The notes: generated by a model not told the origin, from the letters alone. A stretch of DNA of 64,000 nucleotides from Noviherbaspirillum massiliense JC206 (GCF_000312045.1 NZ_HE978634.1:427192-491191), one strand, 5' to 3'; positions 10,001 to 17,383 are shown, numbered from the stretch's first letter. Translations and numbers: made by a program.

Positions 10001-10528
10001 GACGAAACACTTCATTCGCCTTTCGAACCACTGATACAGGAAAAAGAAGGCGCGATAACCAGCAACGAACTGGCAGCATGGGGCGAAGAAACCAAACTAC
10101 AACCTAACGCCATCTCAGGAGCAGGCAGTGCAATCGCCTGCTTAAACAATGCGTCGTCCCTGGTTTCTCATCTTGATGGAACGCCACGAATTTCCAGTAT
10201 CTTGCACGCCCATTCTTTGCAACTTCGGCAAACCAAGTCCGGGAAATCAATCGCCGTTATTAACAATGAACCTGCTTTTAAAAAGCGGTTCAAGACGGAC
10301 CGGATGGCAAAGTTAATCAATAACGAGCTCTATATCACGCTCCCTGCTCTTCATAAGGTGGCTCATCATCTTATAAACCAAGTACAGCAACCGCTGCTGA
10401 CGATTACCTCATCAAACAGCAATCGGCTTGGCATGGAATATCCGGGCTTTGATACCACAAATTGTTCCGAGGAACAGTTAATCTACTTAGTTAAGGAACT
10501 GATGTCGGCGGCGAACCAGGCCAATTGA
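7055..10528 (+). CDS. Large SNF2/DEAH-type helicase or translocase
   Basis: This 1157-residue superfamily 2 ATPase has Walker A ADEVGMGKTYVA (G60-T64) and Walker B VVDEAH (near residue 214). LLLSGTPFDRD is motif III-like, with Ser-Gly-Thr as usual in SNF2 enzymes. The C-terminal RecA-like domain carries IATSVLQEGEDLH and EQKNGRVDRIGA (about 895-908). A long insertion of roughly 450 residues separates the two halves. The family normally translocates on double-stranded DNA rather than unwinding it. The start codon shares one base with the stop of the PLD gene. By context it should load or move the PLD nuclease along DNA; this is inference. Confidence 0.88.
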   Translation: MSHAFPKQRYWSKEAAATLLNMAGDIEGFAELGQKQLEAAVALQHMLLEHGVAYLADEVGMGKTYVALAVVAMMRHVQPDFKVLYLVPSKNVQSKWRDRELPAFIRDNIRIDGPAKRSGSADPASAVACSNVEEWVHTARTQRHVRDTFLRFSALSFELSEDQDKQRQRVAKLAEIAGIDINLGNTTKKGRFKARAAEIVNAVLPRYDLIVVDEAHLLKDGTGLNASDRAQFMARSLGALGTGGRRRFRGALLLSGTPFDRDLKQFSRQLQVFALSDNRNAPYRQIEDLADQRRQGMKWHDIHKGLAPFLVRRVQKMLIGGTLLSRNQYRREHRETAAISLLKSASDPKAAKQRLFTALVQKRLIDYLGNECAGRFPQAMFASWEAYTPPQHASSNAETKAATDEAMDTDHKGVPAKETKAIDSAWIQTLVGCHKDRFDGDLPPHPKLENEALRLGMDTFSKGHKQLVFVRRLASLGDLYWRINREYNRHLATYLEQEGVLTAKNWHEATKNFLKGEREPHATPPPPQKSPGEEQHALDQEELEATKDTLFSWFFRGKLDAAGVRFADRHKLPPPSILRTRLRTPEDWECMIGELDWRGYLLRRVGLEVDIGFDALAREASAIKGPDDRVDRYRRLQYAFLKLASEQCQGAQANALACIATYYRDHVIGKTGAHSAEMKVGTAKELLECPTIALSLALDEKGREAISDWDETWNAVMDIDNPKRLRQLQSLDLHVEVLFSLLRLDHPFIDLYIGWLPLAGEHGTQKVAAALVQRITSLFRTSMYGFGTVRILLNLASGWPQVLKTNFANLINSDKPAQRLAWRQQIQQLVGTEGPVEWASGDKSASRNAVARRFRMPGYPMVLIATSVLQEGEDLHVFCDRVTHFGITGSPIGIEQKNGRVDRIGALAQRNLMTNPSVEDAGIQIWFPHLAESLEWYQIRELCARLNEYLHSMHTVMPAARAGSDQLLNDVIASGSPIPAQLDETLHSPFEPLIQEKEGAITSNELAAWGEETKLQPNAISGAGSAIACLNNASSLVSHLDGTPRISSILHAHSLQLRQTKSGKSIAVINNEPAFKKRFKTDRMAKLINNELYITLPALHKVAHHLINQVQQPLLTITSSNSNRLGMEYPGFDTTNCSEEQLIYLVKELMSAANQAN

Positions 10529-10538
10529 TCCGGGCCGC

Positions 10539-10576
10539 GACAAGAATCCGCGCTACCAAAACCGTGGATTCTTGTC
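10539..10576 (+). terminator. Inverted repeat after the PLD-SNF2 operon
   Basis: An 11-bp perfect inverted repeat (GACAAGAATCC, then GGATTCTTGTC) with a 16-base loop begins 11 bases after the helicase stop. It is well placed for a transcript end, but no T run follows, so it may be a factor-dependent terminator, an RNA 3' stabiliser or a protein-binding site. Confidence 0.4.
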
Positions 10577-10709
10577 ACTCTGGGAACGATGCGTCGTCGC
10601 AGCAAACGGCAGCGTTTTGGCGCCAAGCCACCGCTTCGCTTGCTGATGACGTACCTTGGCGGACCACTACAAGGGAAAAGGGACCGGTCTTCATTGCCCC
10701 TTGCTGCCG

Positions 10710-11552
10710 TCAGTCCGTGCAATTGATTTGGCTGAAGATGTCCATTGCCGCCTGCCGGGCCAGCGTATCCCGTTCGACATCGAGCGGCGCGAGCTTGACG
10801 CCGCCAAGGCCATCAACATAGACCGCCCCGCCGACGTCGTCATCGTAGGGCGAGCCGCCTTCATGGACGGCGTGATAATCATCCGCGGTCAGGTCGGTGC
10901 CTAGCAATTCAGCGAGATAGATCCACGTCCAGCAGCGAGACGAATCGCCGGCATCGTGGGTGTCGATCAACTCGCGCATGGCGTCCGTGTCTCCTGCTTG
11001 CGCTGCCAGAGTGAGCCACTTGCCTGCATCGCCTTTGCGCCCCAGGCGTTGGGCAAGGTCAGCCACCCAGGCCGGATCGGCATCGACGTCGGAATGTCCC
11101 TGCTCGAAGAATGCCGGATCACCGGACTGGTCCGCGAGGTCGAGCAACGCAAGGGGCTCGCCGAGGCGGGCTGCCTCAAGGAGATGGTGTGCATGCTTCG
11201 CGGTTCGGGCAAGATGCGCTGCGTGCGCCTCGGCCCATTCCTTGGGCACTCCGGTCAGCACCTGCCCTTGCTGTGCCCGGGCATACCAGTACGCGCTCCC
11301 GGCCTCGTGCGAATTTTCGTTGTGGTTCGGGTCATGGATCAGCGCTAAGGCGTAGTGTGCCAGCCCAATGCCTTTGTCTGCGGCGGCTTCCAAGCCCTCG
11401 AGCAGGATGGGATTGACCAAGTCGCGCGGAGCCGTCCAGCGACCCTGCGGCAACCCATCCCAGGTATTTTCATCGTTGCCGTCATCGGGATCATCATCCA
11501 AATCGACGAATACATCCCGTAATTTGCCGACCAACTCGGCTAGGCCCAGCAC
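10710..11552 (-). CDS. Sel1-like repeat protein (probable 3' part of a frameshifted gene)
   Basis: The 280-residue product has helical Sel1/TPR-like repeats, for example GIGLAHYALALIHDP, GEPLALLDLADQSGD, KGDAGKWLTLAAQAGD and DTDAMRELIDTHDAGD. Such repeats mediate protein-protein contacts. The only start is GTG 11552, without a ribosome-binding site and 13 bases inside the preceding reading frame. A single-base shift near 11558-11565 would join LATFLAG to RRITVLGLAELVGKLRD, giving one continuous protein of about 380 residues with the 11540-11839 frame. I therefore favour one ancestral gene broken by a frameshift, with translational coupling as the alternative. No enzymatic motif is visible. 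Confidence 0.65.
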   Translation of the reverse strand: MLGLAELVGKLRDVFVDLDDDPDDGNDENTWDGLPQGRWTAPRDLVNPILLEGLEAAADKGIGLAHYALALIHDPNHNENSHEAGSAYWYARAQQGQVLTGVPKEWAEAHAAHLARTAKHAHHLLEAARLGEPLALLDLADQSGDPAFFEQGHSDVDADPAWVADLAQRLGRKGDAGKWLTLAAQAGDTDAMRELIDTHDAGDSSRCWTWIYLAELLGTDLTADDYHAVHEGGSPYDDDVGGAVYVDGLGGVKLAPLDVERDTLARQAAMDIFSQINCTD

Positions 11553-11839
11553 TGTAATCCGCCTGCCAGGAAGGTGGCTAATGCGGAACCGGCCTGGTCC
11601 GCAATGGCGGGTGGGTAACCGAGGTCGAGGTAGCGCTGGCGGACAGCCGCACTACTGGGCAACGTCCCGCCGCTGCCATGCGGCCGTTGCGCGAAGACGG
11701 CGTGGGTATTCAGCGCCGCGTAGGATTGGAAGCCGAACGAGGCGGCAATCAGTTCATAGAGGTGAGTCCGCTTGAAAGACTGGCCGGTGGCGGCTTGGAG
11801 ATGCTGCTGGGCAGCGTAGGCGACGGCCTTGAGAGTCAT
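11540..11839 (-). CDS. Small N-terminal domain protein, probably split from the Sel1 gene
   Basis: The 99-residue frame (MTLKAVAYAAQQHLQAATGQ) resembles the N-terminal helical domain of large bacterial proteins annotated as glyoxalase-related. Typical features are a KRTHLYELIAASFGFQSYAAL segment, followed by RQRYLDLGYPPAIADQAGSALATFLAG. Start ATG 11839 has AAAGG upstream and is preferred to the TTG at 11845. The frame ends just after entering the Sel1 frame, consistent with a frameshift. In intact relatives this domain precedes a repeat region. Function is unknown. Confidence 0.6.
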   Translation of the reverse strand: MTLKAVAYAAQQHLQAATGQSFKRTHLYELIAASFGFQSYAALNTHAVFAQRPHGSGGTLPSSAAVRQRYLDLGYPPAIADQAGSALATFLAGGLQCWA

Positions 11840-12195
11840 GATCAACCTTTCTTTAACGTCGCGCCAGTATCAGGGCAAGCGCACACGTTTAAGACCCCCG
11901 TGACGCGGATCAAAGAGAAGTGGTCAATGACAGAAAATCGAAATGCCTATTTTTACTCGTGTGCAAGTAGGGTGGGCACCGTGCCGAATTCTAGCTTGCA
12001 CGTATGGTTCTGTCCATGCACCCTTCCAGTAAGAAGGTGTCGAATGCGAAGTTGCTTATGAACAACATGCTGTATGCGATAAAATCGGAGTGGAATGCTG
12101 GAAAGAGTTTCGAACCGCCCCCGTCTAAATTTAGGAACAGGCACGTGTGCGTTGACTGTCTTCCCAGCTGCTGATGAAGAACTGGAGAAGCGCCA

Positions 12196-13062
12196 ATGCA
12201 AATTAATTTTGTCTCACTATTTGACGCCGTTAGGGCGATCGCCCCCAGGATCGAAGTTTCGCAAGGCGAAGTGGACCTCTATGCAGATCTGCCTGGTGAA
12301 GACGACTCCTTTGGACGGCTACTTGCCCAAGCGTCGTTACGTCAATTCTTTCAGAAGTCAAGAGCAGCCTTCAGACTCTTGAATTGCCTTTTTAATACGC
12401 CGGCTGCAATTCGGTGGTTCGACATCGCCCTAACGGGATTCCCGCTGCAATCGGAGGACGCGCGGAAGGAAGGACGGGACGAATTGGTGCGCTGGACCAA
12501 ACAAGAGCAAGAGTTCCAGGCGAACGTCGATCGCATGCGCCGTCTTTCCCCACGCTGGCGCGATGCCACTCCCGATACCACAAACGAAAAGTCGCTCAGC
12601 CTCAATCCGCCAAAGAGCCCCCGCTCCTGTTCCATTGGATTCGACCGGATCGAGTTGATCCGAATCCTGGACCAAAATACCATTCCTCACAACCTTGGCG
12701 AGCTCCCGCCTTTTATCAACGAGCATATCGACGACAGCATCGCCGTGCCGCTAGTCGCAGCAGATACTCCAACAGCGGCCGAACCCTCAGCCTCAACGCA
12801 AAAGAAGCGTCGGCAGTTCAGAGGCCCTCTGGCAGAAGTCTTGAAAATGGCGCAGGAAGCTGCCAAAGATCCCGACGACCCTCAGTCCGTCTGGATAGCA
12901 CTTGTGAATATTGCCCGCCGCAAGGACCGTCCCCTTCCAATCCTTGGGTATGTGGATAACGAAAACGTAGTTCAGTGGGAGGATGAAGGCGCGAAGGCGG
13001 ACGAAGAGAAAGTACGGTACTTCGGCAGAAGCGACATGACGCGGCGCTTTCGGCAATCGTAA
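12196..13062 (+). CDS. Hypothetical protein
   Basis: I do not recognise this 288-residue protein. The start ATG 12196 has GGAG eight bases upstream. The N-terminal half (DAVRAIAPRIEVSQGEVDLYADLP and FRLLNCLFNTPAAIRWFDIAL) looks globular and helical. A central Pro/Ser/Thr-rich linker follows, then a C-terminal segment (ALVNIARRKDRPLPILGYVDNENVVQWEDEG). There is no signal peptide or membrane helix. It is transcribed away from the Sel1 gene and towards the DUF3987 block, so it may belong to the island core. The 356 bases upstream (11840-12195) contain no other gene that I can support. Confidence 0.65.
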   Translation: MQINFVSLFDAVRAIAPRIEVSQGEVDLYADLPGEDDSFGRLLAQASLRQFFQKSRAAFRLLNCLFNTPAAIRWFDIALTGFPLQSEDARKEGRDELVRWTKQEQEFQANVDRMRRLSPRWRDATPDTTNEKSLSLNPPKSPRSCSIGFDRIELIRILDQNTIPHNLGELPPFINEHIDDSIAVPLVAADTPTAAEPSASTQKKRRQFRGPLAEVLKMAQEAAKDPDDPQSVWIALVNIARRKDRPLPILGYVDNENVVQWEDEGAKADEEKVRYFGRSDMTRRFRQS

Positions 13063-13087
13063 AACGGGACTGCCATGGATCACCAAT

Positions 13088-13127
13088 CCATAAATCACCA
13101 TAACTATCCATAAATTGCCATAACAAA
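13088..13127 (+). promoter_or_regulatory. Four phased CCATAA repeats
   Basis: CCATAA begins at 13088, 13098, 13108 and 13118, an exact 10-bp period. The first and third are CCATAAAT and the second and fourth CCATAAC, so there is also a 20-bp repeat. The array lies about 140 bp upstream of the small HTH gene at 13265. Spacing of one helical turn suggests cooperative protein binding on one DNA face, as for an excisionase or autoregulator, or iteron-like sites. Binding is inferred. Confidence 0.5.
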
Positions 13128-13264
13128 CAACGGTAAATTCTGTGCCATTAGCCTTGCTTCCAGCGATTCGCATTGCATTGCTGTGAGCGAGGTAGACAGG
13201 CGTTGACCAACTCCCAGCCAATGCGGGGCGCGAAACCCCTTTTTTAATTAGCTTGGAGTTGAAC

Positions 13265-13483
13265 ATGAATTTCACTGGCAGTACTCCTCCACACACGTCC
13301 ATCGGACGTCACCTCACCACTGAGGAACTTGCGCATTTCCTCTCGCTGAAGTCCCAGTCCATCCGCAAGCGCTATTCCCTGACCGGCAGCTACCACGGTG
13401 TGCGCCCGATTAAGCTGCCGAACCGCCGCCTGCTCTGGCCGGCGGATTCGCTGGAGCAGCTTGCTAAGGAGGGCCAACAATGA
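13265..13483 (+). CDS. Small helix-turn-helix (excisionase/AlpA-like) protein
   Basis: This 72-residue protein has the layout of a winged-helix excisionase or MerR-like DNA-binding fragment: HLTTEELAHFLSLKSQSIRKRY, a short loop (GVRPIKLPNRRLLWPA), then a terminal helix (DSLEQLAKEG). Start ATG 13265 follows a GGAG six bases upstream; an in-frame TTG at 13253 is less likely. It overlaps the next gene by ATGA and is the first gene of a three-gene operon with the 138-residue protein and DUF3987. Its likely role is DNA bending for excision or control of the operon; the phased CCATAA repeats upstream are a candidate site. Specificity is unknown. Confidence 0.7.
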   Translation: MNFTGSTPPHTSIGRHLTTEELAHFLSLKSQSIRKRYSLTGSYHGVRPIKLPNRRLLWPADSLEQLAKEGQQ

Positions 13484-13896
13484 ACGCCTTTCATAGTCAG
13501 GAGCACGCTGACGGCAAAAAGTTCGCCAGCGGCGCCGAAGATCTGCTGACTGCACTCGATGCGTTGCATCCCGCAGAGCAGCAACAGAAACATGATCTCT
13601 TTGCCAAGGCCTACCCGGGAATCATGCGGGCCATCGCCCGCAAAGTCCCGCAGAAGGACATCCTCGCCGCGCTGAGCCGCAGCGGCTTGAAGCTGCACCC
13701 GGTGCGCTACCGGGAGATGCTCGCGGAAGAACACAAGCACCGCGGTGAGAACGGCGAGCGCGTCTGCTGTGAAGCCTGCGGGGCCGCGCTGACTCCCGGC
13801 GAGCAGCCGACGCCGGCAAGCTCGGCCGAGGGCAATCCACCGGGCAACGGCACCACGATGAGTCAGGCTCTGGGCACGCTGAAAGGGGACAAATAA
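13480..13896 (+). CDS. Hypothetical island protein with CxxC
   Basis: The 138-residue protein is translationally coupled on both sides: ATGA overlap upstream, TAATG overlap downstream, with AAGGAGG eight bases before its start. It has a helical middle (LHPAEQQQKHDLFAKAYPGIMRAIARKVPQKDILAALSRSGLKL) that resembles small helical proteins common in integrative elements and plasmids. A CCEACG segment could bind metal but lacks a second pair, so zinc binding is doubtful. The tail is Pro/Ser/Gly-rich. Its role is unknown, but its fixed position between an HTH protein and DUF3987 suggests function in element maintenance or excision. Confidence 0.65.
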   Translation: MNAFHSQEHADGKKFASGAEDLLTALDALHPAEQQQKHDLFAKAYPGIMRAIARKVPQKDILAALSRSGLKLHPVRYREMLAEEHKHRGENGERVCCEACGAALTPGEQPTPASSAEGNPPGNGTTMSQALGTLKGDK

Positions 13897-15347
13897 TGAA
13901 TGCAATTGTTACGCCCCCGTATCCGCTGGGTGCCTTCCACTTGATCATCCGAAATGCATTGGAAGAAGTATGCCGGCACGTGCAGGCACCGGATGCACTG
14001 GTCGGCATGGCATTTCTTACCACCCTGTCGGTGTCGTGCCAAGGACTGATCGATGTCCGCCTGCCGAGCGGTCAAGTGCGCCCTGTTTCGCTTAATATCA
14101 AGACGGTAGCGGACTCAGGCGAACGCAAGTCCGCAGTCGACAGCCTCGCTTCAGCACCGATCTATGCTTACGACGAGGCGCGCGCGAAGAAATACGAAGC
14201 CGACCTCGCAGAATACTACGTCGAGCTGCGATTCTGGAGGGCGGTGGACGCCGGCATCCGCCACCAGGTCACAAAGAGGACACAGAAAGGCGAGCCGGTG
14301 GATGACCTGCACCGACAACTGTCCGAGCACGCGGCAAAAGCACCGCGCAAGCCCCGCCTGCGTCGGATTATGCGCCACAACGCGACGGAGCGGTCCATCA
14401 TGGAGGCGCTCGAAGGCGATGGCGAGTCAATCGCGTTCATGAGTGACGAAGGCGAAGTCATCCTGAAGGGTGGAGCAATGAATCAAACTGGCCTACGCAA
14501 CAAGGGCTGGGACGGCGCACGACTGCTGGCATTCGACCGTGCCGATGCAGAAAGCATCATCGCGCGCAACCCGCGGGTGACGGTCGCATTCATGGTCCAG
14601 CAGGCGGTGCTCCGGGCGTTCGTCGAGCGCCATGGGGACGTGGCCCGCGGATCCGGCCACTGGGCAAGGTATCTCGTCGGCTGGCCATCTTCGACGCAGG
14701 GCATGCGCTTCATGTCGTATGCCGACCCCGTGTGGGTGCATCTTCCGGCATTCCATGCACGCGTGACCGAGATGCTCGAAGAGTACGGTCGCAGTATCGA
14801 CGCGGGCAAAGTGGAGCGGACAGTCGTGGAATTCTCCGACGAGGCGAAGGCGCGCTGGATTGACATGGTCAACACGACGGAATCGATGGTGCAGCCCTGG
14901 GGCTACCTGAACGACATCAAGGACTTCGCCTCGAAGGCGATGGAGATCGTCGCGCGCGTCGCCGCCCTGCTCCACTGGTTTACGCAACAGGAAGGAAAGC
15001 TCTCGCTCGACACACTTAACCGCGCGCTGACGATTGTGGAATGGCATATCCACGAATTCAAGCGGATCTTTTCCCCACAATGCGCGATACCGCAGGTTCA
15101 GGTCGACGCGCAGGCACTGGAGCACTATCTTTATACGCATTATTGGTGCAACCACTTTACGATCGCACCGAAGAACGACGCGCTGAAGAATGGCCCAGTC
15201 CGGCCGAGTCAACGGTTTGAGACTGCACTCGAGTATCTCCGTGCGCTGGGTCGCGTCTGGATCACCGCGGATAACAAGCGCAAGCGGTACATTAATCTCC
15301 ATGCGCAGCACTTCGGCAGCATGCCTGGTGCAATTCAAGTCGTGTAA
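13896..15347 (+). CDS. DUF3987 (YfjI-like) protein
   Basis: The 483-residue protein matches DUF3987/YfjI proteins, which are common in prophages and integrative elements and resemble replication-helicase ATPases. The N-terminal region contains DALVGMAFLTTLSVSCQGLIDV and a Walker-A-like ADSGERKSA (Lys78-Ser79), where the usual glycine is replaced. FMSDEGEVILKGGAMNQTGLRNKGWDGARL corresponds to the Walker B/acidic region. The C-terminal part (FASKAMEIVARVAALLHWF) is the conserved helical domain. It is the third gene of the coupled operon starting at 13265. A role in element replication or maintenance is usual for the family but not proven here. Confidence 0.82.
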   Translation: MNAIVTPPYPLGAFHLIIRNALEEVCRHVQAPDALVGMAFLTTLSVSCQGLIDVRLPSGQVRPVSLNIKTVADSGERKSAVDSLASAPIYAYDEARAKKYEADLAEYYVELRFWRAVDAGIRHQVTKRTQKGEPVDDLHRQLSEHAAKAPRKPRLRRIMRHNATERSIMEALEGDGESIAFMSDEGEVILKGGAMNQTGLRNKGWDGARLLAFDRADAESIIARNPRVTVAFMVQQAVLRAFVERHGDVARGSGHWARYLVGWPSSTQGMRFMSYADPVWVHLPAFHARVTEMLEEYGRSIDAGKVERTVVEFSDEAKARWIDMVNTTESMVQPWGYLNDIKDFASKAMEIVARVAALLHWFTQQEGKLSLDTLNRALTIVEWHIHEFKRIFSPQCAIPQVQVDAQALEHYLYTHYWCNHFTIAPKNDALKNGPVRPSQRFETALEYLRALGRVWITADNKRKRYINLHAQHFGSMPGAIQVV

Positions 15348-16025
15348 GGGCAACCTGTATTAGATGCGGAACCGGCGGGAGCGATGACGCGTTGCTCCCG
15401 TATTATTTTTCAACGACGGGCGGCAAGCAAGAGAAATCAAAGACGGGCAACCAAGATGCAACTGCAGGGCAAGAGGATTCCGTCCTCAGGCAGCCATCAG
15501 CCCGGCCTAGGCCATCTTGCAGCCCATGTCGCGATTACCCTAGCATGCCGATGCGCTTCCTGTCAGCCAGGCACGGCGTCTCTGCAGTTCCCGCAGACAA
15601 TCCTGCCGGAAACACGATAGTTTGCTCAAAAATCTTTCTAGGCCCGTCAATCTTGATGCGATTCATGCGACTAATCGCATGAATCGCCTTTCTCTGGCCT
15701 CGTTGTCCATCATTTTATTCCCCGAGACGTGACTGGACTCGCCCGAAGCGGGGACAGGGATCAGACAAACATGAGGCAATGATGGCAGGGAAAATTAGTG
15801 CGCAACCAAGAATGAGTATCCAGGCCAAAGTTTCTTCCTGCAACCGCCCCCCCGCTAGGCCGATTCCCATCGTAGACGGGAAAGAACGGTCCCCGTCGAC
15901 AGGCGACCTTTGTCCACCGCGTTGTCGACACCGGCTCGCTTCAAATCGGCGTCAGCCTGACCTTCCTTTCATCCAGCATGTACTTACAGGGCCCCGTGTC
16001 GCCCTTCGTTGACACCGCCTCGCTA
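15348..16025. other. Non-coding stretch with a strong hairpin
   Basis: About 680 bases separate DUF3987 from the convergent relaxase gene. Short frames here have no ribosome-binding sites and poor composition. The clear feature is the perfect inverted repeat at 15658-15687, listed separately. Confidence 0.4.
15658..15687. repeat. 13-bp perfect inverted repeat with CTAA loop
   Basis: GCGATTCATGCGA and TCGCATGAATCGC flank a four-base loop. The hairpin lies between the convergent DUF3987 and mobA genes. It has no adjoining T run on either strand, so it could be a factor-dependent bidirectional terminator, a protein operator or a replication-associated structure. Confidence 0.5.
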
Positions 16026-16736
16026 TCATTCTTGGCTTTGTCGTGCTGCGACGTATCGCTCCTTGTCCGCGGGCGACATGTTCCTGATACGCGCCGGGCC
16101 TAGGTGCTGCTCCGGCATTCGGTTGATACTCTGCTGCTTGAGCGTGCGATGGTCGACGCGGGCGGCGTGCCCGTGCTTGGCCAGCGCGACGTTCTGTAGT
16201 TCAGCACACTTCCTGCGTGTCTCGATGACTTCATTCCGCAAGACCAACGAGTTCTTTCCACCACTATCCTTCCTGCATCCACCAAGATCGGGATGCTTTC
16301 CGTTATACCGGCTGAACGTTTGTTCAGGCGATCGTTCTATCCCATCCTGCATCCGGTCCGCATACATCAGGTGCAGGTGCGTATTGGAAGCGCCTCCAAG
16401 CGCGGAACTGGGCGCATGTATGGCGAACTGGAACGGCTTGTCGCCCACGAGCGCTGCAATAAGCTCGTCAACCAGTTCTTTCTGCTGATCGCGCGTGAGT
16501 TCGTCCGGAAGTGCAATTTCGTGTTCACGGTAGACCGCGCCATTGGCGCGCTCATGCCTGTCTGCTGTTTTCCAAAAAGAGGACGGAGCGTTCTCCGCCC
16601 ACTTCGGCATGTTGCCGTAACCTGTGCAGACCAGGTCTTCTCGCTGGCTGTGCTTGCCCTGCCGGGCGATATAGGCCGCGTGGTCAGCAGCTGTTCCTTT
16701 CTTGCCGCTCTTGATACGATGATGGAAACTCGCCAT
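16026..16736 (-). CDS. mobA: MobA/MobL-family relaxase (MOBQ)
   Basis: The 236-residue protein resembles the relaxase domain of RSF1010 MobA from end to end. Shared landmarks are the AAYIARQGKH segment with the likely catalytic Tyr22, MPKWAENAPSSFWKTADRHERANG, LPDELTRDQQK, the metal-binding HLHLM (His120, His122) followed by ADRMQDGIERS, FSRYNGKHPD, and ARVDHRTLKQQSINRMPEQHLGP. RSF1010 MobA also carries a primase domain after this point; here the protein stops, so it is relaxase-only. The enzyme would nick oriT and lead the strand into a conjugative pore supplied by another element. The gene starts next to a 24-bp palindrome and a nic-like sequence. No other mob or transfer gene is nearby. 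Confidence 0.9.
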   Translation of the reverse strand: MASFHHRIKSGKKGTAADHAAYIARQGKHSQREDLVCTGYGNMPKWAENAPSSFWKTADRHERANGAVYREHEIALPDELTRDQQKELVDELIAALVGDKPFQFAIHAPSSALGGASNTHLHLMYADRMQDGIERSPEQTFSRYNGKHPDLGGCRKDSGGKNSLVLRNEVIETRRKCAELQNVALAKHGHAARVDHRTLKQQSINRMPEQHLGPARIRNMSPADKERYVAARQSQE

Positions 16737-16771
16737 GGTGCACTACCCTTTCTCTACGGTGCATAAAAAGT

Positions 16772-16795
16772 GCCAGTGAAACTAGTTTCACTGGC
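16772..16795. repeat. 24-bp perfect palindrome upstream of mobA
   Basis: The half-site GCCAGTGAAACT is followed immediately by its reverse complement AGTTTCACTGGC. The palindrome is centred about 47 bp upstream of the mobA start and about 60 bp from the nic-like sequence. A perfect palindrome without loop is more typical of an operator for a dimeric repressor than of a terminator; autoregulation of mobA or an accessory part of oriT are both possible. Confidence 0.55.
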
Positions 16796-16819
16796 CATGG
16801 AAGAGACGTGTAATTCCGA

Positions 16820-16865
16820 GATTGCGTTGGCCGGAACAAGAAACGGTAAGTGCGCATTCCTTATT
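16820..16865 (+). other. Candidate origin of transfer (RSF1010-type nic)
   Basis: CGGTAAGTGCGCATTCC at about 16844-16860 closely matches the RSF1010/R1162 nic region, in which MobA cuts within the conserved TAAGTGCGC-CCT context. It lies about 110 bp upstream of the MobA-type relaxase gene, as expected for oriT. The adjacent inverted repeat seen in RSF1010 is not conserved here in an obvious form. The match and location are visible; nicking is inferred. Confidence 0.6.
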
Positions 16866-17383
16866 CTCCCCTTCTCTACAACTCTCAATCAATTACAAGG
16901 ACATCTCTCCCACATAGCATGCGTAACGCAGTAAAAAAATATATCGATAACAGTAGACGAGGGGCAGTGCATACGGGAGAACGGCTTCAGGATCGAATTG
17001 CAGAGCGCTACGACCAGGTGGCGAAGTACGGTGTCATCCACCAAACAAGAGCTCCGATGCACTTGTTTCTGTACTCCGGCCGATTGCAAGAAATCTCAGC
17101 CCTATATTCTTGTAACGAGGCAGGGTAACGGCTGATTCCGCAGCCACGGAAATCTTTACTGGGCTTGAACGAGACTGAATTTCCTACGAAACGACGCCGC
17201 TTCGCTTTCTTCACGGCGATGCTTCCGCTTCGCCTCCATGTTAAGCACCTTGTGGCGCCTTTCGAAGGTGAGCACTTTCACCTTCCTACCCTTTCTTCAC
17301 CTTCCCAGGACGCACGGATTCCTGCTGCGACCTCGTTCGCACCGGGGGCTGCCGTGTGCAACATAATTGTTAGGAGATTTTTT
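16866..17383. other. Leader region before the DUF932 gene, no gene supported
   Basis: About 520 bases hold a weak 92-codon frame (16850-17128, no ribosome-binding site) and a 7-bp inverted repeat GAAGGTG/CACCTTC at 17264-17285. The long upstream extension of the DUF932 frame is not conserved-looking. A long untranslated leader is possible. Confidence 0.35.

Noticed and set aside
3763-10528. DISARM or Mokosh
   Set aside because: PLD and SNF2 are shared, but there is no DUF1998 (DrmB), DrmA or methylase for DISARM, and no SF1 RNA helicase with kinase domain for Mokosh type I.
16850-17128. 92-codon plus-strand frame near oriT
   Set aside because: No ribosome-binding site, no recognisable sequence, and it overlaps the region that looks like oriT.
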